From contig NBIV01000305.1 in assembly GCA_003194525.1 (NCBI GenBank), forward strand, positions 1 to 64,000: 64,000 bases of DNA, in the 5' to 3' direction. The position numbers and the translations under genes are program-made. How positions within the stretch are numbered: the first letter of the stretch is position 1; every line of letters starts with the position of its first letter. The notes under the pieces were generated by a model that worked only from the letters and a program-made list of their open reading frames with translations, searched no databases and had not been told where the DNA came from. Of the stretch, positions 38,330 through 50,195 are shown piece after piece. Source of the stretch: Gracilariopsis chorda (taxonomy: Eukaryota; Rhodophyta; Florideophyceae; Gracilariales; Gracilariaceae).

Positions 38330-39420
38330 GTCGACACTCTGGAGACTCCACGGACCACAACAGAAGGTTGCAGTACAGTGGCATACTTTCCCAAACGAAC
38401 AACGATGCTCAAAAATGCCATAGAAAACGTGATTACAAAACACACGTTGTTTGAGGGAGGATGCAGATTTGCGCTGGATGTCCAGAACATGAGAACAGTG
38501 ATTGGAGTAGTTCTTTCCAGTAGATCTGTAGGATATAAGCTTGGCGTTGTTCCTGAAGATGTATTGTAGTTCTCCCTACCAATAAATCGAAAACTGACAT
38601 TTCGTTCGGCTGAGGAAATGTGCCAAATACACTTCGAGAAAAAAGTGGGAATCATGTGTAGACTTTGCGGTTAGGGCTTTCTGAGTTAGAAGAAAACAAA
38701 CCAGACATATTTGAGCTGCCAGAGATATTATGGAATTTAGACGTGATGGCAGATAGTACTTGGCATGAAAATAGCGTTTAAGTATTCTCATTGTCAAAAA
38801 CGCAGCACTTAAAGCCACTACATTATCCGAAAGAAAATTAAAAGCACTTAAATGCAGTATAAATTGCTTCGGGTTCCAGAACACTAGCACATCCCTTCCT
38901 CATAGTCGTCGGGAAAGAGGGCATGCTACAGTGGGTGAATGCTATGCAAGAAAAGGTGCTGCGGTAGAACCCGGCTAAATATGAACGATCGTTTTACAAT
39001 AACTTAGTTCCGAAACGAAACACGATAAGATGTAGAACAAAAGGTTCAATGAATGCCAAGACAATGAAACATTTGGTTAAACACTCTGCGTCGTTTGCAA
39101 GCCAATTGGTTCCAGATTTGAATTCCAGTCATGTTCTTCTAGACAGTCACAGTTCAACAATGGAACCAAATGGTAGAAGAGTGCATGAAGTTTAGTATGC
39201 ACGCAATTTCACTTCCGGCGAATATATCATACTTCCTCCAGCCATGTAACTCTCATAGCAACATACAATTCGAACAGGAAACCAGATTCATCTGTGAACA
39301 GCTCTTTTTGACAGAAGAGCTCTCGCACGCGAATGTGAGTTTCAAAATGAAGCTCTCCATGGCCGGTTATCGGGCATTTAGCAGGGAGATAGTCAAGAAA
39401 ATTTTTGTTTACGTGTAATT
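38330..39420 (+). mobile_element. Pogo/jerky-like DDE DNA transposon remnant
   Basis: Reading on +, 38332-38570 has LFEGGCRFALDVQNMRTVIG, resembling the CENP-B type DNA-binding region. Near 39020-39100, TKGSMNAKTMKHLVKHSA matches the block around the usual P-K-G-W-M-T. HVLLDSHSSTMEPNG (near 39130) matches the L-L-D-G-H-S-S-H block with the second catalytic Asp. ISLPANISYFLQPCN (near 39200) matches the block whose final Asp is catalytic; it is Asn here. Several stops and shifts interrupt it, so it is inactive. Terminal inverted repeats were not found. Confidence 0.6.
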
Positions 39421-42400
39421 ATGGCCATTGGGTAATGCATTCGTGGATAGACTGGAAGATAAATTCCAGTGACGGCTTGAAGGTAACAGTATATAAATAG
39501 AAAACAGAACCCAGAAGCTTAGACGATCGGATATATTGCACTGCACGGAGAAAGGCGTCTTTAGTGCAGCGCGGAGAGTTATCGCATAAGAGCAAGACCC
39601 AACCGTTGCGGTTACAGCTGTAGAAAACATCTTGCAGAACACTGGTACATCTAACAGAATGTCCTGGGAATCAACGTCGCTACACGCACCAGTCCGTGTA
39701 ATCAAAAGTAAAAGAGAATGCAGAGGTCAAACGCAAGCCATCTGAATGACAAAAAAACAAACTGTCTGTGAATGTGAAGGCTGAACGCCTTTTCAGTGGA
39801 AAGGAAAATGAAAATCGAAGTGCAAAGACTGAGAAATGCATTCAAAGAATTGCACACGTTCGCGTGTGAAGGGGCTTATGCCTTTTCTTCAGAGCCCAGC
39901 GGACGACATTGTCTCTATTCGTGCGCTCCTAATACGTCGCAGTGCAAAGGCAGGGTGTGATAAGCACGATAGTATTCGCGAAAAGGGACCATAAGAAGTT
40001 AGAATATCAAATATTCTTCGCTTGCGGCGCTAGGTGCCACTGAGAAAATGCTGGCCACTTGATAGCATCGTCTCAAGTGAACCCATGTTCTGAGTTTGCC
40101 AGCATCGTCTTTCGTTCAGAATGTGATTTCACCGTCACCTTCCAGGCTGTTTCAGCTGTACTTCTTATCTCAAATTAACCATTGCTGACCGCCTCATTGG
40201 ACGTTTGCTGTCTGATATTCTCAAAAGGCAGAAATACTGAAGGAAGGCTACATGCTTCAGGACAAGAACATTCAAGCAATCTCATGTAGTAATTTCAGAT
40301 AGAATGGAACCTGAACCACTAGCGAGGGCATCTCTCAGCAGATACGTTATTGTCAAGTGCGTCCTTTGCCACTGGTGGTTTTAGCTGTGGCTCAATACAA
40401 CTACCAGTGTGATACTGAACATTCCGGATCATCATGATCACGATACTTTGCGACAGGTTATCGGTCCAATCTTGGTAAAATAAGATGGTTAGCTCTACCC
40501 TTCATCTTTAGCAATTCTGGACTTTAGGCACTTAATGTTGCAGCAAAAACACAGAAAAGAAAGAGAATTGTCTTTTTCTTATACTTTGGTTGGAAGATAC
40601 AGCCAAAAACTGTGATTTGTGTGGGCTGCACTATTTCTGAATACTTTTTTTCAGAAGCACCGCATACAAAATAGTGTTGCCCGCATTATTTTAGAACCCA
40701 AACTAATTATGAAACGGTAGCATTGGTACGGGCACACTAATATCCTGTGACTTTATTAGTGTGGGGTTTCTACCCAGCGTCAGGCGATTTCCCCGACAAT
40801 TTGACCCTTAATATGGACTCGGTACTTGCGTATGATAGCCTACAGTTCTAGATATAAATGCCTCTCTTGCCACTGCCCGTTTAACTGCAGGGCCATTCCA
40901 CATCTGATCATGGCCTTACGAACATAGCTCACTGTGTCATTATCTCGTTGGGTGCGTACTGCACGGACAGACTTTTGTCACCAGTTTAAGAGAAAGGGCT
41001 TTCCCAGGATGCTTTACTTCCACGACAACTTCGTTCCATGGACTGCAGCCCACTATCTAACGCATCTCAACACCTCCCCGTACTATAATGATTTGCTGAA
41101 GGATGAGGGGGTTCTTTTTGATTGACAAAAGGCACTGCGCCAAAACAATTTTCTTGCATGCCCTCTTCAGTGCATTTAATTTCCACTTTGGCGTAACGCC
41201 TCCCCGCCGGTTAAAAATTCAGCAGCAGCAGCAGGAAATCTCAAAGCTTGTCGACTGCTGCCCCAAGTTGACTGTGACAGCTGCTGAGTGGCTGGAAGTA
41301 CAGTAAATGACTGCAGTGCCAGCCAATGGCATTCAATTGAACACTTAAACTCCCATGTAGCATTGAAAAGTAACAACAGCAGTTTATAGGCGAGTCGCAT
41401 CATTTATTCTTGGGCCGATCCAGGTTCTCTTCATGGTGAAGATCTATTCTTAAGGGGTTAGGATCGAGCGCAATGTGTCCTCGATAATCGCGTGACATGA
41501 ACACTTCCAGTGAAAGCCCACCAGGGAAAACGCTGTTGTGTGCGCAGGGCTCGATCAATGGCAGGTTGAAAACACCACACGGATGAAACCAAGGAGCTCG
41601 GGCATAAATTGGAGGATTTGTAATGGGTCCCGTGCCAGGGTTACCATGTGCACCGACTCGAGTTAGTTATTGACAAAGGGAGTACTCTGAGAGTAGTTCG
41701 ATGCCAGGATGAGTACTGGAACAGATATCAGTGCGTTGGCAATGGAGCTCTAGGAAACCGGCTCAGTCCGGAAGATCAAGGAGCGATACTCCCAGACTGG
41801 GAAGCACCTGCTCCCGGGGTTTGTTCGTTAAGAGTTTCGGAGTTCATGAGCGGAGATAAAGTATCGGATTTGACGTTGTCAGCGTTACATCGTCGCGTTT
41901 TTGTTGAAATGGAGGAAGTTCGACATTAATCACCAGGAGTTGAATTCTTTATACACATTTTCGCCTCCGTGTCACTCGCTCTCGTTGCGATGTTTCCTGG
42001 TCTATGGAGAAGAAAATTTAGAGTAATTCGTGTACCCACAACCTCTAGGCTAGGTGTATCATGAATGATTCAGTACGGAAGTGGTATCGGTTCAACTCAG
42101 GTATGAGTGGAACCTTGGAAACTTTTGGTAAAGTTCGATATGAATTTTATGCGGTATTCTTTCGAACCTTTGTGCGTGATTTCTATGCTATCTGAAAAAG
42201 AGGGACGCATGGTAAGCGTATAGACATTGTTCATGGCTGGCCTGATTCACACGTGCCGTCTTGCTTCAAGGCCGGCCATGCACCTTAGTGAGACAAATAT
42301 GTCGACCACAAGTGCGGCACACTACAGTAGTAGTAATTTTAGTTTTATTATGAACCATAGTACTTAAGGGAGGACGGCCCTGCCGTTTCACCCTGAAGTA

Positions 42401-43049
42401 AAGTAATGATTTCACTCGGCTCTGAGTTTACCGCCTGGGCGAGGGGGTGGACTCCCTTGTGGGGTTTCACCGTGTTCGGTTTCGTTATATTCACCCGCAC
42501 AGTATGACCCTATACTGCTGATTTGTCTTATCCGGTCGTTTCGACCGGTACTCTCTGCTGAACTGTACTGGGTACTTTTATTGTAGGAACAGATGGCCGT
42601 TCGACTCAGTATTGAGTTTTGCCGTGCTGGCTGAATAAGCAACACCCCCCACCAATGGGTTTCTTTTGGCTTTCCGCACGATCTGCAGGGTTTTGCCCTT
42701 TTCACTGGTTCTTTCATCCCATTTGCCTTTTCTCTTGGGATTCTCCGTGAAGCGGAACACCGCTCACACAGACCTGTGTACAATGTTGATCAGCTGGTAA
42801 CCCGATTCTCGGTAACAACTACGTCAGTATAGCCGGAAGACACCTCTCCTTTACACCCGAACAAAGTTTGGTACGGTGAGTTCTGTCACTGTGCCTACCT
42901 CGCATGAAAGTAAGGCCACAAACACCTTGACAGGGTCTCTAGCCTAAGGATATTGCTCAACAATAGCCAATTCTAGACAACTGAGCTACGCAAAACCCGA
43001 CAGCTCTAGCAACTCTGGACTCCATGGTGCCTCTGGGGTCTACCAACGC
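39421..43049. other. Mostly unassigned AT-rich stretch with a possible solo LTR
   Basis: Two plus-strand ORFs (40934-41125 and 41648-41929, 63 and 93 codons) have plausible composition but no recognisable motif. A (CAG)5 run lies at 41220-41234. The segment about 42300-42790 shows an LTR-like layout (AT-rich block, GC-rich leader, pyrimidine-rich tail) reminiscent of the chromovirus LTR. It has no partner copy, so it is only a possibility. Confidence 0.3.
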
Positions 43050-44285
43050 TATTGCCAACGTTAGCGAACAAAGTTCCCGGACAATTTTCGAAAGCTACCT
43101 AAGTTAACGAAACAAGTAAACCGACACTGCGGGCGAACACCTCTTTCACTTGTTCTTTTTTAAGCATCCCATTCATGCCATCAGCAAGTTTTAAGCTTTT
43201 GGATCACCAATCTTTCCACTGGTTGGGCCAAATTTGTGAAATTACGGGGGAAAAATGTATCTCCGTATTACTTTGTTCTATTGCCGCCTTCACTTCATCC
43301 GTAAGGTCATGTCTGTCACAACTATTGACTTAAAGAACACGTCTTCGCCGGTTTCAAAGAGGTTGAATGACTTGCTTTTCCTGAATTCACTGCAAGGAAA
43401 GACGTTGGTCCATCCACGCCTTTTGCGCCGTTCGGTAGACAACGCCCGGCAAATTTTCAGGGAGGCTGCGTATGGGATATCTTTTGTTCAAATGCTTGAA
43501 AGTTAGCATGGGGGTTTCAAGACGTGCATTGGGTGCTACAGAAGTCAGTGCCAACATTTTCAGGTCATCGTACCTACATATCACATCACCATATCGGACA
43601 TTGGTGTCACTACCTCAGATCAATGTTTTGTGGTTGCCCATGTTTATGCAGAAATGTGTCTCATCGGCGCTAAACACATCCTTCCCTCTCAGGCTATTTG
43701 AACGAAGGTCCTTCGCCAGTTGACCGAGATGGAACGTAAATTCCCTCTCGATTTTTTGTTCTCTTGTCTGAGAGACAATGAGCTTTCAGTACTGAGACCA
43801 ATTTGAAATGTCATGTCTTTTCATGAACGATTGTATCCATCCGGGCGTTTTACAATCCTTCGATGGGTTTCCACATTTAGGATCCTACATATTTTGTTGA
43901 TACGCACCTTCTGTGCTGCGAGAAATAAGATGGATGCTGTTTCTACAAGGGAGTCGGCGGTTGAACTAAACGCCTGCCTTTCCAATGCCATTGAATTCTT
44001 CTTAAAAATCTCGTGGGAGAGCCACGACGCACGGAATGGATTTACATCCACGTTCTTTTGCAGGTTTTGGGTAATGTCACTGCAATCATTCTTCAGTGAG
44101 CCAAATGATCGTTTATTACATTTTGCGATTCTGTGATAGACGGCAGTGACTTCGTTGCGGTTCTTCAAGCACCTGCTTGCTCTTTGTAGTTTGGTCTTTG
44201 GTGTATCTTTAAATAATTGAAGAAAAGCTTTAAGAGTACTAGATGCAATGTACTTATTTCCTTGTGCCTCAATGCTTTTGACCAT
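43050..44285 (-). mobile_element. DDE_1 (pogo/jerky-type) transposase remnant
   Basis: On -, an open frame of 154 codons (44285-43821) gives a helical N-terminal part (TLKAFLQLFKDTPKTKLQ). Below it the catalytic domain is read in pieces: DVFSADETHFCINMGNHKT with the first Asp, then KRYPIRSLPENLPGVVYRT and AQKAWMDQRLSLQ, the conserved Y-P-I and W-M-D blocks. The second catalytic block reads LYVNSCDRH, with Asn where Asp is expected, and the third block is unclear. Stops and shifts are present, so it is dead. The subtype differs from the remnant at 38.3 kb. Ends are not defined. Confidence 0.75.
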
Positions 44286-44659
44286 CCATTTAGCTATGCG
44301 CGCTTTGGTTGAGTTCGTAAGAACATGTTGAATGGTTCGTTTTGGCGGGGCGGTTTCCGCGCTGTGTGTGCTAGTGACAGTTTTGTTATCTTACGAGTTT
44401 TCAAAGGTACTTGGCAAACGTGTTTGGTGGTAATTGGCTCCATTGGCGTTTGAGGTTGTGCAGGAGAAAGCGCTGAGAAATAGAGAGGTGTGAAGTGACA
44501 TGTTGTGGCCCTTGTGACTACTTGATGAGATAGTGCATTTCAGAAGGTGCAATACGTTCCTTGCTTTTGCAGACCTCTATATAGGACGTGATTTGTGTTT
44601 TAAATACAAAAACCTGCTCTGAAGCCACACTATTTCTGTGAGCAAACGGGTTGGCGCCA

Positions 44660-44994
44660 CATGAGTTAGTGTGGACCCCACTGTATAGCGTCTCTACAGT
44701 ATTCTTAGGCACACAATAATCACAGAGTTATCCTGTACTTCCAAATTCTCTGAAAAACTCCAAGATGGTTTAGGAAGAAGGACAAAGAGGCGTGGTGGGC
44801 CACGACAACTTTCTTCCCCTAAAGTACGTTTAGAGTAAGGCATAAACCACAATAAACTAATAATCTTCATATCCATATTGTCTAGCTATCATTCTATTTA
44901 TGCTTTAAAGCAGTACTGCGTAGGAAGTTGGGTTTTAATTTGGGTTTAGTCCCAAATTCCTACAATTTTGCATGCTTGTACTGCCTTGACGGCA
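44660..44994 (-). repeat. 3' LTR of the old gypsy element
   Basis: On - it starts TGCCGTCAAGGCAGTACAAG. It shares with 53320-53673 the blocks around CATGCTTG, GACGGCAT, AGAGGC-TGGTGGG and CACA-TAATAACACAG. A GGCGCC also follows its inner-strand end, so it could alternatively be the 5' LTR of a lost neighbour. Confidence 0.6.
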
Positions 44995-45285
44995 TGAATT
45001 CACAACAATTATTCCCCACTAAAATCATATTCTCTTCTCGATTAATCTTTTCTTTCCGTTGCCATGGTGTAAGAATATTTTATGTGAACGGAAAGATATG
45101 AAGATCTATACCGAGAGTAATTTAGTGACGAATGGTTGATTGTTTTCCAATTTTGACAATGCAGTTTTAATTTCTCACTTGAATGCATTCTTCTCTTCTA
45201 TTTGTCCGAATTTCTACACTGTGAAGAAATAGTACAATACCAGAAATGCTAGGAATTCATTATTAATTGTAGCTGATGAAGGTGG

Positions 45286-46970
45286 TTAATTTTGTTTGAC
45301 GATCTTCAAAAGTATTTCCAACTGTTCCGTAGTCTCAATAAATGGTCCGAAGATGTGATAAAATCCCACACAAATGTGCATCAAACTCGACTTATAACCT
45401 GGGTAATCTTGAGATTGGATTAATATGACTCCCAAACGTTCAACAGATTTTCCCGCGATGGCAAAGGTAAGGAAATCATTCTCTGAGATCTGAGAAGAGA
45501 AATCAATGTTAAGACTCATGACTGATGATGTGTTTGGATTCGTAGTTTCCAAGTATTTCAAGATTGAAGATTGTAATGATTGTGTGACTATCAACCCAAC
45601 CATTTCCAACATCCTCTCGTTTTTATACTGCACAAGGTATTCGAACTTGCTCTTTGAATGGGATGGTGTAATATCTGATCTATACTGCTTTCCTCCTCCA
45701 GAACGATTCGTTCTCATTCCAGTTGCTTCCTAATGTCCTCTGCGTTTGCATTCTCATGATATGGTTTCAACAATGATACGTGAGAGTTGTGATAATTTTC
45801 TTCCAGCTCCTTCGGTAATTCCAGTTCATAGGCTCTGGAGTGTGCGAATGCTTTCTTGACGGAGTGAGGTCCTGAAAAATTGGGAGAAACTTTTTGACCT
45901 GACCAAACTTTAAGTTCACGTTGTGCATATCCAATAACACTTTATCCCCTTCCTTGAGCACTTATTTTTTCCCTTATACGCGTTCTCTATTATTCTAAGA
46001 TTACTTTCTGTTATAGCCGATTTTGCGATTTGGGCGGCGCACTTGATTCTTTCCAAATATTTATCCGTCGCTCTGACTGATGTTAAAACTTCCTCCTGAT
46101 GCAAGATGTCTGTGCTGCGGACTGGATATTGCCCATTTTCCAGGGGTAATGGAGACAATCGTTTTGTTACATCTGTGTCATTATTGTATGCCCATTCAAG
46201 ACCAAGGACATAGGTATTTCAATCTCTTTGAGTGTAACTAATTAAACATCGAAGCACTTCTTCAAGTATTCTGAAAGATAGTTGTACTTGACCATCATTT
46301 TGCATATGAAACGCTGTTAATAAGTTGAGTTTCACTTTCAGGGCTCGCTTTATTATTTTCCAGAAACTTTCGCTAAATCTTGAATGTTGGCCTGATACTA
46401 TTTCTGCGGGAATCCGTGATGCTTATGACTTCTCTGTAAAATAATTCTGTTGTATGTTTTGCATTTTGGTTACTTGAATTGGTATGAAATGCGTGCTCTT
46501 CGATACTTTGTCCAAAACTACTAGTATTGAACACATTTCATTTTTGGTTTTTGGCCAGTCGAAAACATGAAATCCAATAAAATAAATGCCTCCTTCTTGC
46601 TGTGAGATAGAAATGGTCGTAATGATTCTTGTGTTGGTTGATTATTACTTTTAGAAGTTTGACATTCCTAGCAGGATTTCACGTATTATCGCGGTTCAGC
46701 TTTGGCCAGAAATAAGACATTCTGATCAAAGCTATAGCTTTCCAAGAACCTATAATAGGGCCAAATATAGACTTATGACAAACTTATATAATTTCATCCC
46801 TTGATTCCTCTTTTGGAATACATAGGCCATTCTCAAAATAGAATCTGTTATTTCTTTTCCGAAATGGTTCTTTAAGGTTATTCATTATAGTCTTAGAGAA
46901 ACCATTTTGCATATATTCTGTAAATATGCTTGTCGATAATGTTTCTTGTACTTGAGTCGTCTTCATACTT
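45286..46970 (-). CDS. Old gypsy integrase and C-terminal region
   Basis: EGDKVLLDMHNVNLKFGQVK (about 45955-45895) is the typical D-K-V-L-L block after the gypsy integrase core, and the preceding helical A-Q-I-A-K-S stretch (46.0 kb) agrees. A 143-codon open frame at 45717-45286 (SKSKFEYLVQYKNERMLEMV onward) follows it; that short block is only loosely chromodomain-like and I do not assign it. Confidence 0.55.
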
Positions 46971-46999
46971 CACAATTTCTTTATAAAACCAACTTATAT

Positions 47000-48400
47000 T
47001 TCGTGTATTTCTTTGTTTTTTCTTGATAATACATCACCTCCTTTGTTTAACTTGGATGTAATATACTCTATCTCATAATTCAATTTTTGCATGAACACAA
47101 CCCATCTTACTTGTTTTCTTGGTAAACTCTTTTGGTTTTGTAAGTATTTTAAACTATTTTGATCTGTAATTATTATGAATTTCTCTCCATGCTAATACGA
47201 TGTCCATTTTTCTAACGCATAAAAAATAACGAGTAGCTCTCTGTCACACGTAGAGTATCCTCGCTCAGTTGCAGAAAATTTTCTTCGAGCACAAGCAGTG
47301 GGCTAATTAGTTCATTTTCTGTTTGTGATAGCACTGCACCAATTCCTGTCTGAGAAGCGTCTGCAGTTAATTCGAAGTTTAGTGATAGATCTGCACACTT
47401 TGGAAGTGGCGTATGGCTTAAAGCATTTTTCAGTTCTATAAATGATTCATTTGCTTTTGAGCTTCATATAAAAGAAATCGTGTTCTAGTTATGTCCGTGA
47501 GGGGTTAAGCATGTTTCTAAAAATCCTTTACAAACCTTCTGTAGTAGTTACACATTCTAAAAGGCTTTGGACTTCAATTCTACTCATGGCAATTTTTGCA
47601 CTCATTATGGCATCTGTTTTCTGTGCATTGAATTTAATTCGTTATGTTGCATTTATATGCCCTAAATACTGGATTGGCTTCTCCATGAACTTGTGTTTCG
47701 CCAATTTGACATAAAGTTTATTCGTTCTTATAATCTCAAATACCTCTTCAAGATGTCTGGGATGTTCTTCTTTGGTTTTACTATGTAGTATGTCATTCAG
47801 ATACACTAATACGAACTCGTCAAGTCGTTCCTTGAATAGAATGTTCATGTATGGTTGGAAGCATCCGAGAGCTCCAGTAAGACCAAATGGTGTAGCTAGA
47901 TATTCGAACTGACCTGTATAAGCCAAAAGGCTGTTTTCTCAGTATATTCTTCTCTTATTTTAACTTGAGTCTATCCAGATCTGAGATCAAGGGCCGAGAA
48001 TACTTTCCTCCTCCCACTTGGTCCCAAATTTCATCACTTCTTGGTAATAATACTTGATCTTCTATCATCTGCTTATTGAGAGCACGATAGTCATTACACA
48101 TTCTTAGTCCTCCAACTTATCTTTAATAAAAGAACGGGGCTTCTCCAACGACTTATACTATGTCTTATGAATCCAAAAGTTAATAGATCTGCAAGCTGCT
48201 TTTTCATTCCTCGTACTTCCATTTTCGACAACCTATATACTGTTCACATTTTAGTTTTTGCTCCTATTCCGAAATCTATCCTCATTTCCACTTCTCTATG
48301 AGGGGGTAGCTCTCTTGATAGCTTCTCTGGGAAAACATCTTCATACTATTTTAACAGCTCTTTTTACTGAATAATACTTGTAATCTTCATCAAACTCGAT
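47000..48400 (-). CDS. Old gypsy reverse transcriptase and RNase H region
   Basis: On -, the RT opening lies near 48330-48180 (SRELPPHREVEMRIDFGIGA, then YRLSKMEVRGMKKQLADLL). GQFEYLATPFGLTGALGCFQ (near 47905-47850) and the LVYLNDILHSKTKEEH block follow, then KPIQYLGHI. RNase H debris continues to about 47.0 kb. Confidence 0.75.
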
Positions 48401-48559
48401 TTATTATTTGACTTGAACTAACAACTTTGCCTAGAATTTAACTGCACTTTAGGCTCAGACTTAGACTTGTCTGGACTTGCCTTCATAACGACAGGATATA
48501 TCATGGATTTACTTTTCCTTCCAAGCTTCGCGAATTGCTTACTGGTAGGTAAAAATGTT

Positions 48560-50000
48560 GGTTGGGATGTAACGGCATACCTATCAGATTCTTCCTCCAG
48601 AACAACTGGCTAACTATCTGTTCTGAATTTTTCCCCATACGTAGAATAGTAGATTTTTATGCATTTTATTCTAGTTCGGGTATGCTAGGACTATTACAGG
48701 TATTACAAGGACCATGTGCTGCAGTATACACGTCCTACCTCAATACTGGCCTGGTCGGTGTACACGTGGGGCCATCGCGGTTGGCTACATTTAGTGGTAG
48801 CGATCTCGCGCATCTCATGTGACATTAAACACAATACACCTTCTCCGAGCTTCGGCCTAGTCTAAAGGTTGACCAAACTGCAGTTCCTACGGCCCGCTAA
48901 CTAGTCTCCTAGTCGCCAAGAGAGTTGAACTCGTAGTGGGAAGTGCATATACGTACGTGTGAAGTCGTCGAGCGTTGGGCAGCATCACCCGTAAGAAACG
49001 AATATGTTGACGTGCCAGCCTAAGTTAGCGCCTTCCCTTTGCTAGGGTTTTCTCGATGGCATACAATCGTAGTACCTTCCAGCTTAACAGCTACAGTTAA
49101 CACCCTCCTGCTGCATGGTGTCTTCCCACAGTCGCCGATTACGGATAAACAGAGAGACCTTACACTCCGCTCTGGGAAAACCAATTCTGCGTTCTCGGAC
49201 TCTCAATATTCTGTACATACTGTTATCTTCCGCTACCGAATACGAAGGTACTATACCACACTACATATGGATTTATTGTAGCATTCGAGATGCATTGGTA
49301 TCGGACCACCGAATGATGAGTTAAGTCGAGGACGACATTCATAGCTTTCGGCGACAGTACCTGGCTGTACAGCGAGGACTATGAAGGGAACCCCTTTATG
49401 GAGGAATGTGGACTACGAATAGTAATTTGGCACCGCACTGCTGTGCATGGTACTGTAGTGGGCCTCCACTAATTATTTATTTTATTTTCTTATATTTTAT
49501 TACTGTAGTTAGTGGAGGGCCACACATTTAGACCTTACAGTCAGACTACTGAGTGGCTTCGCAGCCTAGAAAAGGGCGACCTACCCAGGTGAGGGAGGCG
49601 AAGGCCAACCAACATCCTCAGCTCTTGACCCTTTGGTCAGACCGTCAGGAGTCCTAAGTCGTTTACGACACAGGGGCACCTATAGTAACAGTACTTAATC
49701 GTTTCTTAGCTATACCTCTTTGTTCCGAGGATATCCTCACGTATTTTACAGCTGACTGTTCTCGTTTTGCTCTTTTGTTTATTGATATTGTTGTGTTTGC
49801 CACAGGACCGTCTGATACTCTTATCTTTTGGTCACGCTCTGTCTCCGCTCTCGGATACGCTGTTCACACACGTGACGTTCGTACTGCTGGTGCTCCCACC
49901 TTGGCACTGATCATCTAGCCCCGTTGCCCGCAAGGCAACACCCACATTCGTGGTTCGTTTGTGGCTTTCCACCTCGCTACCGAGGCCCTTACAGGCATTA
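48560..50000. mobile_element. LTR-like insertion inside the old gypsy element
   Basis: It separates the protease segment from the RT opening. GC content rises sharply against the AT-rich surroundings. Near 49449-49520 two TACTGTAG motifs frame inverted arms (GGCCTCCACTAA and its near complement) around an AT-rich loop. The rest has a pyrimidine-rich leader look like the chromovirus LTR. No coding domain is visible. A solo LTR, or more than one inserted piece, is likely. Confidence 0.4.
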
Positions 50001-50195
50001 GTGGAATACCACATTTATATCTGATAGCCATGAATTGCATAGGACCACGTCATATACTATCAAGTGTACCACAAATGGCTTACTGTCAAAGCAAAATTCA
50101 TTAATCTCGAGAGATAGCACACGTGAACCCATGTTCATGGAATCGAGAGTTCGATCCCACAATTCTGCTTGTAAGTCAGCCTTCTTGCGTTGCAT
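50000..50195 (-). CDS. Old gypsy protease segment
   Basis: FVVHLIVYDVVLCNSWLSDI matches the Y-D-V-I-L-G-x-x-W-L block downstream of the active site in gypsy proteases. It lies between gag-like sequence and the inserted piece. Confidence 0.55.
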
